Below are positions 16,801-22,792 of a stretch of DNA of 36,852 bases, piece by piece. Location: assembly GCA_021796895.1 (NCBI GenBank), contig JAKABN010000005.1:1-36852 (forward strand), written 5' to 3'. Position 1 is the stretch's first letter. Each line of letters starts with the position of its first letter. Source of the DNA: Thermoplasmata archaeon. GTDB lineage: Archaea > Thermoplasmatota > Thermoplasmata > Sysuiplasmatales > Sysuiplasmataceae. A program made the translations under genes and the position numbers. The notes beneath the pieces were generated by a model, which was not told the DNA's origin, made no database searches, and saw only the letters and a program-made list of their open reading frames with translations.

Positions 16801-17926
16801 TGCGAACAGGATCGTTTTCCCTGTGCAGCAGAAGGATCTCCTCCAGCAGCATGTTCCTGAACAGTATTTTTCTGTCCTTCTCGGAAATGAGCAGGCTCGA
16901 GGACATTCTTGCACCAAGAATCTGGGACAGAAATTCGACGTCCCGGAACTCGACATCGTCCAGAGGGACGGGCGACCTGCTCTCCATTATCAGAATCGCA
17001 CTGCCTTTCGAGTTTGTCTTCACCGGTATGAGTGCAGCCCACCTGGTGCCTGTCCCGAGCGGTTTATAACCCAGAGATTCGACATCCTTGATCACGAGAG
17101 GTTCATTCTGGCCCGCAACTCCTATGATCATGCTGCTGAGCTTCATGCTCTGCGGGCTGTCGTATAATGGTGTCAGGGACTCGCTCATTCCCGCAAACTC
17201 CAGAGAGTGCCCGGTTTCATCCGTTACCATCAGGGCGACATAGTCTATGCCCATTCTCTTCTGTATTATGTCAGCAATCTTGTTGAGCACATTGTTTGCA
17301 ATCGCACCTTCGTGCAGCTGGTTTCCAAGCTCGATCGCGGCTGCAAGCCTGGATGAGTGCGACAGCTGCTCCCCTACCGCAAACTCTCTTCTGATGACTG
17401 AATCGAATATCCTGTTGACAAGTGACAGCGCAAGCTCTTCGTCTAAACTCAACTGCGTGCGCACTCCCACGTAAGTGTAGAGAGTTGGAACTCCGCTCTC
17501 CGTTCCCCGGAAGAGGATAAAGTCCGTGACGCCCGTAGCCAGAGAGATTTCGTCAATCAGCCTGATGCCCGAGCCGGGTGCCTTAATCGCCTTCTTGCTA
17601 TCCCCGAAATCGGCGTTAAGCGGCAGAAGATCCTCATATTTTGTCTCATCCAGTTCGCCAATCAGCTCCTGATGACTCGTCCATCTGAAGCGAAGATCCC
17701 TGCTGATCACAACAAAAATGACAAACATATCCTTTCTGAGTCTCGCAATATGCCTGCCAAAGGAGAAGAGAAGGGATTTCCAGTCCCCGGCGTCCGTCAG
17801 GACATCGACTCCGGCTGTTATGAACCGCTCGAAGGAGTCGACCGCTTCCGGAGGAGAGCGGATACTGGCTCCTTTGAGTTCCGCACTCGCCACGAATTCA
17901 TTTATGCTGCTCTCATTCTCTGACAT
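13871..17926 (-). CDS. Giant cytoplasmic multi-GAF / PAS / DUF835 sensor protein
   Basis: 1351 residues, no signal peptide or membrane helix. An N-terminal degenerate sensor-like region (~20-180) is followed by about five GAF-type domains (~190-345, 365-520, 540-700, 705-860, 865-1020): recognisable blocks include GEGIVGRTISNDKPVLIQEA with AILAIPMKSVREDIGVIAL. A PAS domain follows (~1040-1150; MDEPIMRLSIHGNIEFANRAARQLL), then a C-terminal DUF835 domain (~1170-1320; GFSYMIPEQKPLLAYLALVD, VVFLDGLEYLLSNNS). DUF835 is an archaeal P-loop-like signalling domain that replaces a kinase module. No His-kinase, GGDEF or receiver domain is present, so output is probably by protein interaction. A TATA box at 17993-18002 implies a ~45-nt 5' UTR. 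The ligands are unknown. Confidence 0.85.
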   Translation of the reverse strand: MSENESSINEFVASAELKGASIRSPPEAVDSFERFITAGVDVLTDAGDWKSLLFSFGRHIARLRKDMFVIFVVISRDLRFRWTSHQELIGELDETKYEDLLPLNADFGDSKKAIKAPGSGIRLIDEISLATGVTDFILFRGTESGVPTLYTYVGVRTQLSLDEELALSLVNRIFDSVIRREFAVGEQLSHSSRLAAAIELGNQLHEGAIANNVLNKIADIIQKRMGIDYVALMVTDETGHSLEFAGMSESLTPLYDSPQSMKLSSMIIGVAGQNEPLVIKDVESLGYKPLGTGTRWAALIPVKTNSKGSAILIMESRSPVPLDDVEFRDVEFLSQILGARMSSSLLISEKDRKILFRNMLLEEILLLHRENDPVRIAEEALSFINSVIPSSISVFYVLNEGRSLLIPVTSRGVFADEMLSFSVKLGEGIVGRTISNDKPVLIQEANADAASINIPGTPNEPEAILAIPMKSVREDIGVIALHRIGKKTFSAEEIEMAEITGRQFSTVMERANAALEIRKSYAEKEKENSMHSVLAEQLIESLDSPDSDSFASKVLSSALRFSTCETGMLLLKKDGESQLQCLCTDLKYFGGGGCSISAASLNGMMHDMVKLATRTYTQEGETETSAAIDAFGAAPAGVERPVFRNMLIHESSEKNGQSVLLIGFGFQSNLRKDVYRNTVTQKLLDFYNSRHIGIKTSMSDHADLQRLSKIAAFKDAVGDEIEVQSVYRKVCGYATERLGAAFAAIYSIDYMQAVLRLAASSGGEGVVQAEIMMKYATHLTGTHGMHPQVSEFPPSVDENVPALFGNRLVAWRMSTIDGTDFLFMAGYPPDCHMSEHIHIYNEMAPFISRRVRQLSALSEERHRHGLFSTVDEIGKKVASHRDFGGMMDAFASAAGHIIGAEYALAGTLSSSYIEWSGYFETKIPDSIERLALKAAEKGEAMVINSFENVRIEGETESDGYVRELLIYPLYKGSGTEIRAVLLLINRFGQGGFSESDVTILDRLTSNVINSFSATETLKQEKQLKRVAEVRQIELSEILDDMDEPIMRLSIHGNIEFANRAARQLLAMQPGTGGDKIVSLLDDGDAYQVADLSENIRRGERFESSYLFASSEGPRKIIVSASPLSGRDRRGFILRLREEAGNGTDETKALQGVGKEMEASGTVHSPVEGVRYSMKRGFSYMIPEQKPLLAYLALVDFKKAGFNPLVITRQHPSKLREKYDLGNTEIRWLTQVVGNSNLDPSKISVIGSAILSFIERHKNAVVFLDGLEYLLSNNSMMKVMGMLESVMQKTVDTSSVLLVAIDKMTFEQRELAILEKLFEEIDIGDLKRGYLSTELEKFDSDKPDSTRADAND

Positions 17927-17992
17927 CTGCCGCCACTGTACCGAAGCGCTGATTTACTGTCTGTCCAGCCTGCAGCTTCATCTGGCGCATCG

Positions 17993-18002
17993 CTATTTAA
18001 AC
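17993..18002 (-). promoter_or_regulatory. TATA box for the GAF/PAS/DUF835 gene
   Basis: gtttaaatag on the minus strand. Transcription would begin near 17972, leaving a ~45-nt leader before ATG 17926, unlike the leaderless pattern seen for many neighbours. Confidence 0.4.
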
Positions 18003-18168
18003 AAAAATCGTCCAGTTGTCACTATTGATATTCAGCTGGCCCCGGCTCAGCGGATATACAGGCAGCATATCAGCTGCGATACAACGTAAAGTTCCACTGC
18101 ATTTTCGAAGAGTCCGGTCGCTCATCTCAGGGCAGAGCATGCAAATCGCGACTGCACATCCAATCTGC

Positions 18169-18177
18169 TTAAATAAG
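18169..18177 (+). promoter_or_regulatory. TATA box for the gene at 18198
   Basis: ttaaataag centred 26 nt before ATG 18198; leaderless spacing, and it fixes the start of that gene. Confidence 0.5.
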
Positions 18178-18197
18178 CGGCAACCTATGTCAGACTA

Positions 18198-18815
18198 ATG
18201 TCTGACGATATGCTCATCGGTGACGCGCACCATGGTTACGGAGGACGGGACGGTCTCCCGTTTGCTTCCGGAGATGCGACTGAGGAGAACACCGGTACAA
18301 TCGCTGCAGGGGATGGCACAGAAGCTCTCGCTGAGCCTGTCTTCCCGGAGTTACGGGAGGCTGCCATCGGCATTTTGCTCACTGCCGGCTCCATGAACGG
18401 CCTGGAAGCTGACAGGATTGTGGCGTACTCGAAGACACTGAACAGCCTGTGCAGATCTGTGCTCGAAAATGCAGAGGAACGCATCCGCTGCGTCGAAGAG
18501 ATTCACACGGTTGAGCCGGAAATATCCGTTAAGAACCGCGGTTCAGGGCGTTCCGTGTCTGAAATGGCGTTTCCCTCCGGGTCCGTCCTGAGCCGGGACG
18601 ACTGGTCGAAGCTCTGCTCGCTCCTGGCAGACAGACTCGACAGATACGGCTGCATAATAACACAGCGGGACAGGAAATTCCTTTCCAGCAAATCAGGCAT
18701 CGAAATTTCATCCTATATGTGGTCGACCCTGGTAAAGAAGCTGGATCTGAGAAGGGTGAAGAATCCATACTCTGCTTCTTCACTCGTCATATACGTTCCA
18801 CGTGCCGGCAAATGA
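18198..18815 (+). CDS. Hypothetical protein, possible C-terminal winged-helix-like domain
   Basis: 205 residues, soluble. The first ~45 residues are Gly/Asp-rich and probably disordered. Residues ~50-110 are helical (ELREAAIGILLTAGSMNGLEADRIVAYSKTLN). The C-terminal ~70 residues (DWSKLCSLLADRLDRYGCIITQRDRKFLSSKSG onward) end in a basic strand (RRVKNPYSASSLVIYVPR), which could be a winged-helix DNA-binding unit, but I cannot name a family. A TATA box at leaderless distance supports the start and expression. The next gene begins ~50 nt later on the same strand. Confidence 0.6.
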   Translation: MSDDMLIGDAHHGYGGRDGLPFASGDATEENTGTIAAGDGTEALAEPVFPELREAAIGILLTAGSMNGLEADRIVAYSKTLNSLCRSVLENAEERIRCVEEIHTVEPEISVKNRGSGRSVSEMAFPSGSVLSRDDWSKLCSLLADRLDRYGCIITQRDRKFLSSKSGIEISSYMWSTLVKKLDLRRVKNPYSASSLVIYVPRAGK

Positions 18816-18864
18816 GTGCAGATCAAACACAAAGTGGTTTAGTTATGATTGCAATGCACGCGTC

Positions 18865-19968
18865 GTGTTACTGGTTCTTGGTGCCGGTCTCGTGGGCAGG
18901 GCAATCGCGAGCGACCTTGCAGCAGACTGTGATGTCGCAGTCTGTGACGTTTCGTCCAGGTCCATGAGCACACTCGACGGCGTAAGAAAGTACAGTGGAA
19001 ACATATTCGACAACAGGCCCCTTATAGAGCGTTCGGATGCTGTAGTCACGGCCCTTCCCGGAAGCGTTTCCTACGGCATCGTGAAGAAACTCCTGAGAAT
19101 GGGCAGAAATGTAGTGGACACAGGATTCATGGCGGAGAATCCAATGACATTAGAGGGCACAGCCGGCCGTGGCCGGTGTATTTACGTGCCCGATGCAGGA
19201 TATGCACCGGGCCTGAGCAACGTGCTGGCGGGCCGCCTTTACAGGACCATGTCGCCTGCGTCCATTGAAATCTTTGTCGCAGGTTTGCCTTCGGAGGATA
19301 TTCCTCCGTTTCACCATGCTCCCACTTTCAACGTGGAGGGGCTCATAGATGAATATACCAGGCCGGCGAGAATTGTCAGGAATGGCGATGTTGTCCGGAT
19401 GGATCCTCTTTCCGAGATCAGGAGCGTCAGCTTTCCAGGATTTGGCCCTCTGGAGGCCTTCTATACAGACGGCCTGAGAACGCTGCTGGAGACGGTGAAT
19501 GTCGCTAATATGCACGAGCTGACTCTGCGTTACCCCGGACATCTTGCGTCAATGAGATTCCTGCGCGATATGGGATTCTTCTCTTCTTCGCCGGCGGGTG
19601 GCATGGTCCCGCGCAACGTTACTGAGGCGCTCTTCTCCGCCTCCGGCGGCGATTTCAGGGATCTGTGCCTGACAATGGTCACAGGCATGAATGACAAAGT
19701 CACAATGGATTTCACGTCCATCGACAGATACGACGGGAAGACGGGAACAAGATCCATGGCACGCATGACAGGTTACACCGCCGCGGCCATCACCCGCCTG
19801 ATATTGAATGGTGATGTCGATGGAAGAGGAGTGCTTGCGCCCGAGTATATAGGTTTTGACGACAGACTCTTCTCAATGCTTTTTTCTGATCTGAGAAAGA
19901 AAAATATAATTTTCCGATCCCGCAGAAGAAAGACTGAAGGCAAACGGCCACCCCACCTGCATTCTTGA
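18865..19968 (+). CDS. Saccharopine dehydrogenase family protein
   Basis: 367 residues from GTG 18865. The N-terminal NAD(P)-binding motif LLVLGAGLVGRAIASDLAAD is followed by VAVCDVSSRSM, DAVVTALPGSVSYGIVKKLL and NVVDTGFMAENPMTL, then VPDAGYAPGLSNVLAGRLY, the conserved G-x-A-P-G-L-x-N segment of saccharopine dehydrogenase/reductase proteins. The C-terminal half has the mixed alpha/beta substrate domain (GFGPLEAFYTDGLRTLLET). It probably catalyses an NAD(P)-linked oxidoreduction of an amino acid adduct; lysine metabolism is the family's best-known setting but is not shown by neighbours. The track start at 18802 overlaps the preceding gene; GTG 18865 gives the usual N-terminus and lies ~25 nt after a tttagttat box. 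Confidence 0.85.
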   Translation: MLLVLGAGLVGRAIASDLAADCDVAVCDVSSRSMSTLDGVRKYSGNIFDNRPLIERSDAVVTALPGSVSYGIVKKLLRMGRNVVDTGFMAENPMTLEGTAGRGRCIYVPDAGYAPGLSNVLAGRLYRTMSPASIEIFVAGLPSEDIPPFHHAPTFNVEGLIDEYTRPARIVRNGDVVRMDPLSEIRSVSFPGFGPLEAFYTDGLRTLLETVNVANMHELTLRYPGHLASMRFLRDMGFFSSSPAGGMVPRNVTEALFSASGGDFRDLCLTMVTGMNDKVTMDFTSIDRYDGKTGTRSMARMTGYTAAAITRLILNGDVDGRGVLAPEYIGFDDRLFSMLFSDLRKKNIIFRSRRRKTEGKRPPHLHS

Positions 19969-19980
19969 TATATTGCTTCG

Positions 19981-20055
19981 GCGAGAGGCTATTGCTCATG
20001 GCGATTGAGCAAAAAGCGAGCGCAATCCCACGAATTTATTCGTGGGAGGATGTCA
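19981..20055 (+). mobile_element. Orphan IS200/IS605-type right end / omega-RNA-like remnant
   Basis: Two adjacent perfect hairpins: ttgctca-tggcgat-tgagcaa (19992-20012) and tcccacgaat-tt-attcgtggga (20026-20047), followed at once by ggatgtca (20048-20055). A cccacg...cgtggg stem followed by ggatgtca is a recurrent right-end structure of archaeal and bacterial IS200/IS605 (IS1341-type) elements, where it forms the 3' scaffold of the TnpB guide RNA. No tnpB or tnpA ORF is present; the sequence upstream is saccharopine dehydrogenase coding sequence. If still transcribed, the RNA guide would start at 20056 (gatgattgagaag). It lies 15 nt before the Cas4-like gene, and a tgatatatt box (19967-19975) could place it in that gene's 5' UTR. 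Confidence 0.65.
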
Positions 20056-20070
20056 GATGATTGAGAAGGG

Positions 20071-20340
20071 ATGCGGATGCGAGGAAGAGACGGATCGGAT
20101 AAACGGATAACATCTTCGCAGATTGCCACTTTTGTTTACTGTGCAAGAAAGCACAGTATTGCCTCTTCCCTGCCTCCGGATTACATCGAACCTGCCTCAG
20201 TCCGTGACAGAAGGGAAGAAGGCGTCTCGTATCACAGGTCGAAAGGAAGAACCGTTGTTGTGCGATCCCTGATGAGAGTTTTGCTGTTTGCGGCAGGCAT
20301 TCTGGCACTAGCGGGGGCGCTGATAATATGGCTCAGATGA
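20071..20340 (+). CDS. Cas4-like membrane nuclease, N-terminal half (split gene)
   Basis: 89 residues. ITSSQIATFVYCARKHSIASSLP matches the N-terminus of Cas4/Dna2-type PD-(D/E)XK nucleases (usually I-T-P-S-D-L-x-x-Y-x-Y-C-P-R-K) with the first Fe-S/zinc Cys. REEGVSYHRSKGR gives the G-x-x-x-H motif, followed by a membrane helix (LMRVLLFAAGILALAGALIIWL). The ORF ends at TGA 20338-20340, 13 nt inside the next ORF, which carries the remaining nuclease motifs in the -1 frame. Membrane-anchored Cas4-like proteins with an internal helical hairpin occur elsewhere as single chains, so this is either a true two-subunit version, a frameshifted gene or a sequence error. ATG 20077 is an alternative start. 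Confidence 0.65.
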   Translation: MRMRGRDGSDKRITSSQIATFVYCARKHSIASSLPPDYIEPASVRDRREEGVSYHRSKGRTVVVRSLMRVLLFAAGILALAGALIIWLR

Positions 20341-20792
20341 CCATGTTCGCATTGTTTCTCTTCGCTGTGGGCATTCTGATACTCATATACTGGTTTGCGG
20401 CTGCAGACCATATGCAGTCCAGCGACATGTTCGGGTCCGGGATGCTTTTCAGATCCGCACGCTATCCTCTCAGCGGCAAACCTGATGTTGTGCTGAAAAG
20501 GAGGCGCACGTTCATGCCTGTTGAATACAAAAGCTGCAATTCAGGCGGCATCGCAAGGGACTGGGATGTGGCACAACTGCTCTCATACTGCCTTCTGATT
20601 GAAGAGTGCGCAGGAAGAACAAAAGGCGGAAAACTGGTGTACAGGGACATGGAATTTTTTATTCCATGGAACGGCCGTTCCAGGCGGTATATTGAAAACA
20701 CAATCATGGAGATGCTCAACGGCTATGACCGTATGACCGACGACACATGGAAATGCGGAACGTGCGAGTTCAGGCAGTTCTGCGGAAGATGA
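20328..20792 (+). CDS. Cas4-like membrane nuclease, C-terminal half (split gene)
   Basis: 154 residues. A membrane helix (MFALFLFAVGILILIYWFA) is followed by LSGKPDVVLKRRRTFMPVEYKSC, which holds the PD-(D/E)XK catalytic residues (Asp in GKPD, Glu-x-Lys in VEYKS). Then come VAQLLSYCLLIEE, the conserved Q-x-x-x-Y helix, and the C-terminal cluster KCGTCEFRQFCGR with three closely spaced cysteines that would complete a four-Cys Fe-S site with the Cys of the preceding ORF. All catalytic motifs look intact. It depends on the upstream ORF for its N-terminal motifs, so the two halves likely act together at the membrane. No cas1, cas2 or CRISPR array is nearby, so a CRISPR role is not supported. Confidence 0.75.
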   Translation: MAQMTMFALFLFAVGILILIYWFAAADHMQSSDMFGSGMLFRSARYPLSGKPDVVLKRRRTFMPVEYKSCNSGGIARDWDVAQLLSYCLLIEECAGRTKGGKLVYRDMEFFIPWNGRSRRYIENTIMEMLNGYDRMTDDTWKCGTCEFRQFCGR

Positions 20793-20793
20793 G

Positions 20794-20943
20794 TCAGTTT
20801 CCGAACGGCGTCCTTTTCCTCTTTGTCCCGTCCTTGTGGATGGCATAGCTTCCGGAATCGTGACAGCTGTCTGCCCGCTCCCGAACCTCGTACTCCCTAC
20901 CGCAAAACCAGCATTTGTAAACAACTCTGCTGACCGCTGACAA
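20794..20943 (-). CDS. Small Cys-rich (zinc-finger-like) protein
   Basis: About 49 residues from a TTG at 20943. VYKCWFCGREYEVRERADSC followed by HDSGSYAIHKDGTKRKRTPFGN holds CxxC, a third Cys and His residues, enough for a small zinc finger, plus a basic tail. The longer track ORF (to 21120) crosses the promoter region and is not supported. A TATA-like box at 20988-21000 predicts a start near 20968, where no ATG, GTG or TTG is in frame, so the true start is open. It is convergent with the Cas4-like gene, one base between stops. Confidence 0.45.
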   Translation of the reverse strand: MSAVSRVVYKCWFCGREYEVRERADSCHDSGSYAIHKDGTKRKRTPFGN

Positions 20944-20987
20944 CTGTCTCCGCTCCTGTACTCCGAATTTTGTCAGGCCGGACGTCT

Positions 20988-21000
20988 GATAAATATCTTT
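20988..21000 (-). promoter_or_regulatory. TATA box before the small Cys-rich protein
   Basis: aaagatatttatc on the minus strand, a strong archaeal TATA match; it lies between amt and the small Cys-rich ORF and indicates a separate transcript. Confidence 0.45.
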
Positions 21001-21061
21001 TGAGCGCGTTTGCCGCAACGCCGCACCGACTGGTGCGAACGCGCTGCCTGCCGGCCGTCGC

Positions 21062-22495
21062 TCAATCGTCCAGCATATCGGCACCGGAAATCTTTCCGAC
21101 CAGCTGGCTGTTCCCCTCAATCGAACCAGCTCCCTCTGCTGTCAGTTTTTTCAACTCATTAATTTCGCCCTGCGTCATCATGACGAGCAGACTCATGCTG
21201 TCCCTCACCGCTCCCGCCGGGTTTCTGTCATCCTGCGGCTGAAGGGTTAACGTGAATCTTACGTTTTTCTTCGCAATCGCATCACTGTGTACAGCTGTGT
21301 ATCCCCTTTCTCCGTGATGCGCAATGTCCAGACCGGTATGTTCCTCCTCCACAGGTACCCTGACTCCCATCACATAATCAAGCACCTTCAATATGCCAAT
21401 CGTCATGAGAAACGAGTATGCGGATGAAGACGCCACTGCAATAAGCTGAACTCCGACCTGCCCCGGATTCCCGTAGAAGAGTCCGCTGGCTCCGGCCGAA
21501 TTGACTGCGACGGTGGCGAAGAGGCCCGTTGCCACTGCTCCCCATGCTCCGCCAACGCCATGAACACCGAATGTGTCCAGCGTATCGTCCACCCTTGTCC
21601 TGTTCCTCAATGAAACTGCATAGAAGCATATCACACCGGCTCCGAAACCCACGGCGAGCGCACCCCATATATCGACAAAGCCGGATGCGGGCGTGATGGC
21701 TACGAGTCCTGCAACAGCTCCGGATGCTGCGCCCAGCATGCTTGCCTTCCCTGTATAGTGCCAGCCCAATCCCAGCCAGGTGAGGGAGGCCAGGGCGGCC
21801 GCGGTGTTTGTGACAATGAACGCGTTAACTGCCAGAGCCGAGGCGCCAAGAGCTGATCCGGCATTGAATCCGAACCATCCGAACCAGAGAAGAGCCGCGC
21901 CGAGTATTGTCAGTGTGGGTTCCGCATGCTCGGTACCGTTGCTTTTGGTCAGTCTCGGTCCTATGAACAGTGCGGCGGCAAGACCAGCGACACCGGCGTT
22001 AAGATGGACGACGGTACCTCCTGCAAAGTCAAGGATGCCCATCCCGTGCAGCCATCCGTCGTAGGCCCAGACCCAGTGCGCCACGGGATCGTAAACCAGG
22101 GTCGTCCAGGCAAGGGTGAAGACAATGAATGTCGAGAATTTCATCCTGCCGACGAATGCACCGCTGACGAGTGCCGGCGTGATTACCGCAAACATCGCCT
22201 GGAAAATCATGAAGGTGCTGACGTTTATGTTCTGGATGCCGGGGTAAGTGGTGCTGTATCCCATGTTTGCCATGCCTATGTACTGTGTGCCGCCTATGAT
22301 GCCCTGAAACACTCCGGACGGTCCCGGGGCAAAGGACAGTGAAAAACCAATCAGCACCCACTGAACGCTCACTATTGTTAGCACAGCAAAGGACTGGCCT
22401 ATCAGAGAGAGTATATTTTTCCTGCCCGCCATTCCGCCATAGAAATAGCCGAGCGCGGGTGTCATTATCATTACAAGTGCAGCCGATGCGAGCAC
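21062..22495 (-). CDS. amt: Ammonium transporter (Amt family)
   Basis: 477 residues from GTG 22495, but the family N-terminus SSGDTAW is encoded just upstream, so the protein must start earlier. Seen: ASAALVMIMTPALGYFYGGM (helix 1), the pore twin His in DFAGGTVVHLNAG and FGVHGVGGAWGA, PRLTKSNG, FGWFGFNAGSAL, and a C-terminal regulatory tail with EEEHTGLDIAHHGERGY. About 11 helices form a trimeric ammonium/ammonia channel. The long acidic tail after residue ~400 is unusual in length. Upstream in the same frame: a leaderless-placed ATG (22555), a GGAGGT at 22533-22538, a TGA at 22529-22531, then no ATG/GTG/TTG until 22495. Initiation at ATA 22517-22519 (MSSGDTAW) or stop-codon readthrough are possibilities. 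No glnK is adjacent; glutamate synthase genes follow upstream on the same strand. Confidence 0.9.
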   Translation of the reverse strand: MLASAALVMIMTPALGYFYGGMAGRKNILSLIGQSFAVLTIVSVQWVLIGFSLSFAPGPSGVFQGIIGGTQYIGMANMGYSTTYPGIQNINVSTFMIFQAMFAVITPALVSGAFVGRMKFSTFIVFTLAWTTLVYDPVAHWVWAYDGWLHGMGILDFAGGTVVHLNAGVAGLAAALFIGPRLTKSNGTEHAEPTLTILGAALLWFGWFGFNAGSALGASALAVNAFIVTNTAAALASLTWLGLGWHYTGKASMLGAASGAVAGLVAITPASGFVDIWGALAVGFGAGVICFYAVSLRNRTRVDDTLDTFGVHGVGGAWGAVATGLFATVAVNSAGASGLFYGNPGQVGVQLIAVASSSAYSFLMTIGILKVLDYVMGVRVPVEEEHTGLDIAHHGERGYTAVHSDAIAKKNVRFTLTLQPQDDRNPAGAVRDSMSLLVMMTQGEINELKKLTAEGAGSIEGNSQLVGKISGADMLDD

Positions 22496-22528
22496 CCAGG
22501 CAGTGTCGCCGCTGCTTATTGCCGTCTT

Positions 22529-22555
22529 TCAGACCTCCATAACTTTTTGTGTCAT
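22529..22555 (-). CDS. Short upstream ORF in frame with amt, ending in TGA
   Basis: Eight codons, MTQKVMEV then TGA, starting 30 nt after the centre of a TATA box, the usual leaderless distance here. It is in frame with amt, and a Shine-Dalgarno-like ggaggt lies inside it. It could be a regulatory leader peptide, or the true amt 5' end interrupted by a nonsense change. Real translation is inferred from promoter spacing only. Confidence 0.35.
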   Translation of the reverse strand: MTQKVMEV

Positions 22556-22580
22556 GCTGTTTTGTGCCAAGCATAGATGC

Positions 22581-22590
22581 AATATATTAA
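22581..22590 (-). promoter_or_regulatory. TATA box for amt
   Basis: ttaatatatt on the minus strand; predicted transcription start near 22559, four bases before the ATG at 22555. Confidence 0.5.
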
Positions 22591-22792
22591 TGTTAAGTGA
22601 ATTTGTTAAGTCATGTGACTACTTTTGTAAGATTATCATGATATATTGACAGGTTAATTTAGAAAAAAGAGAACGATTGCAAGTTTGTCAATTCAGATAC
22701 GACATGCGAACAACGCATATCAGTCCCGGCACTCATGTCACCATCCTCACTTTGGATACGTCCGTAACTGTCGCACCACAGATCTTTCCGGA

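Noticed and set aside
17927-17990. Leader-like ORF (MKLQAGQTV...) upstream of the DUF835 gene
   Set aside because: Its ATG lies only ~17 nt from the TATA centre, upstream of the expected transcription start, and it shows no distinctive codon bias.
20071-20792. CRISPR-Cas locus suggested by the Cas4-like genes
   Set aside because: No repeat-spacer array and no cas1, cas2 or effector gene in the window; membrane-anchored Cas4-like nucleases occur outside CRISPR loci.
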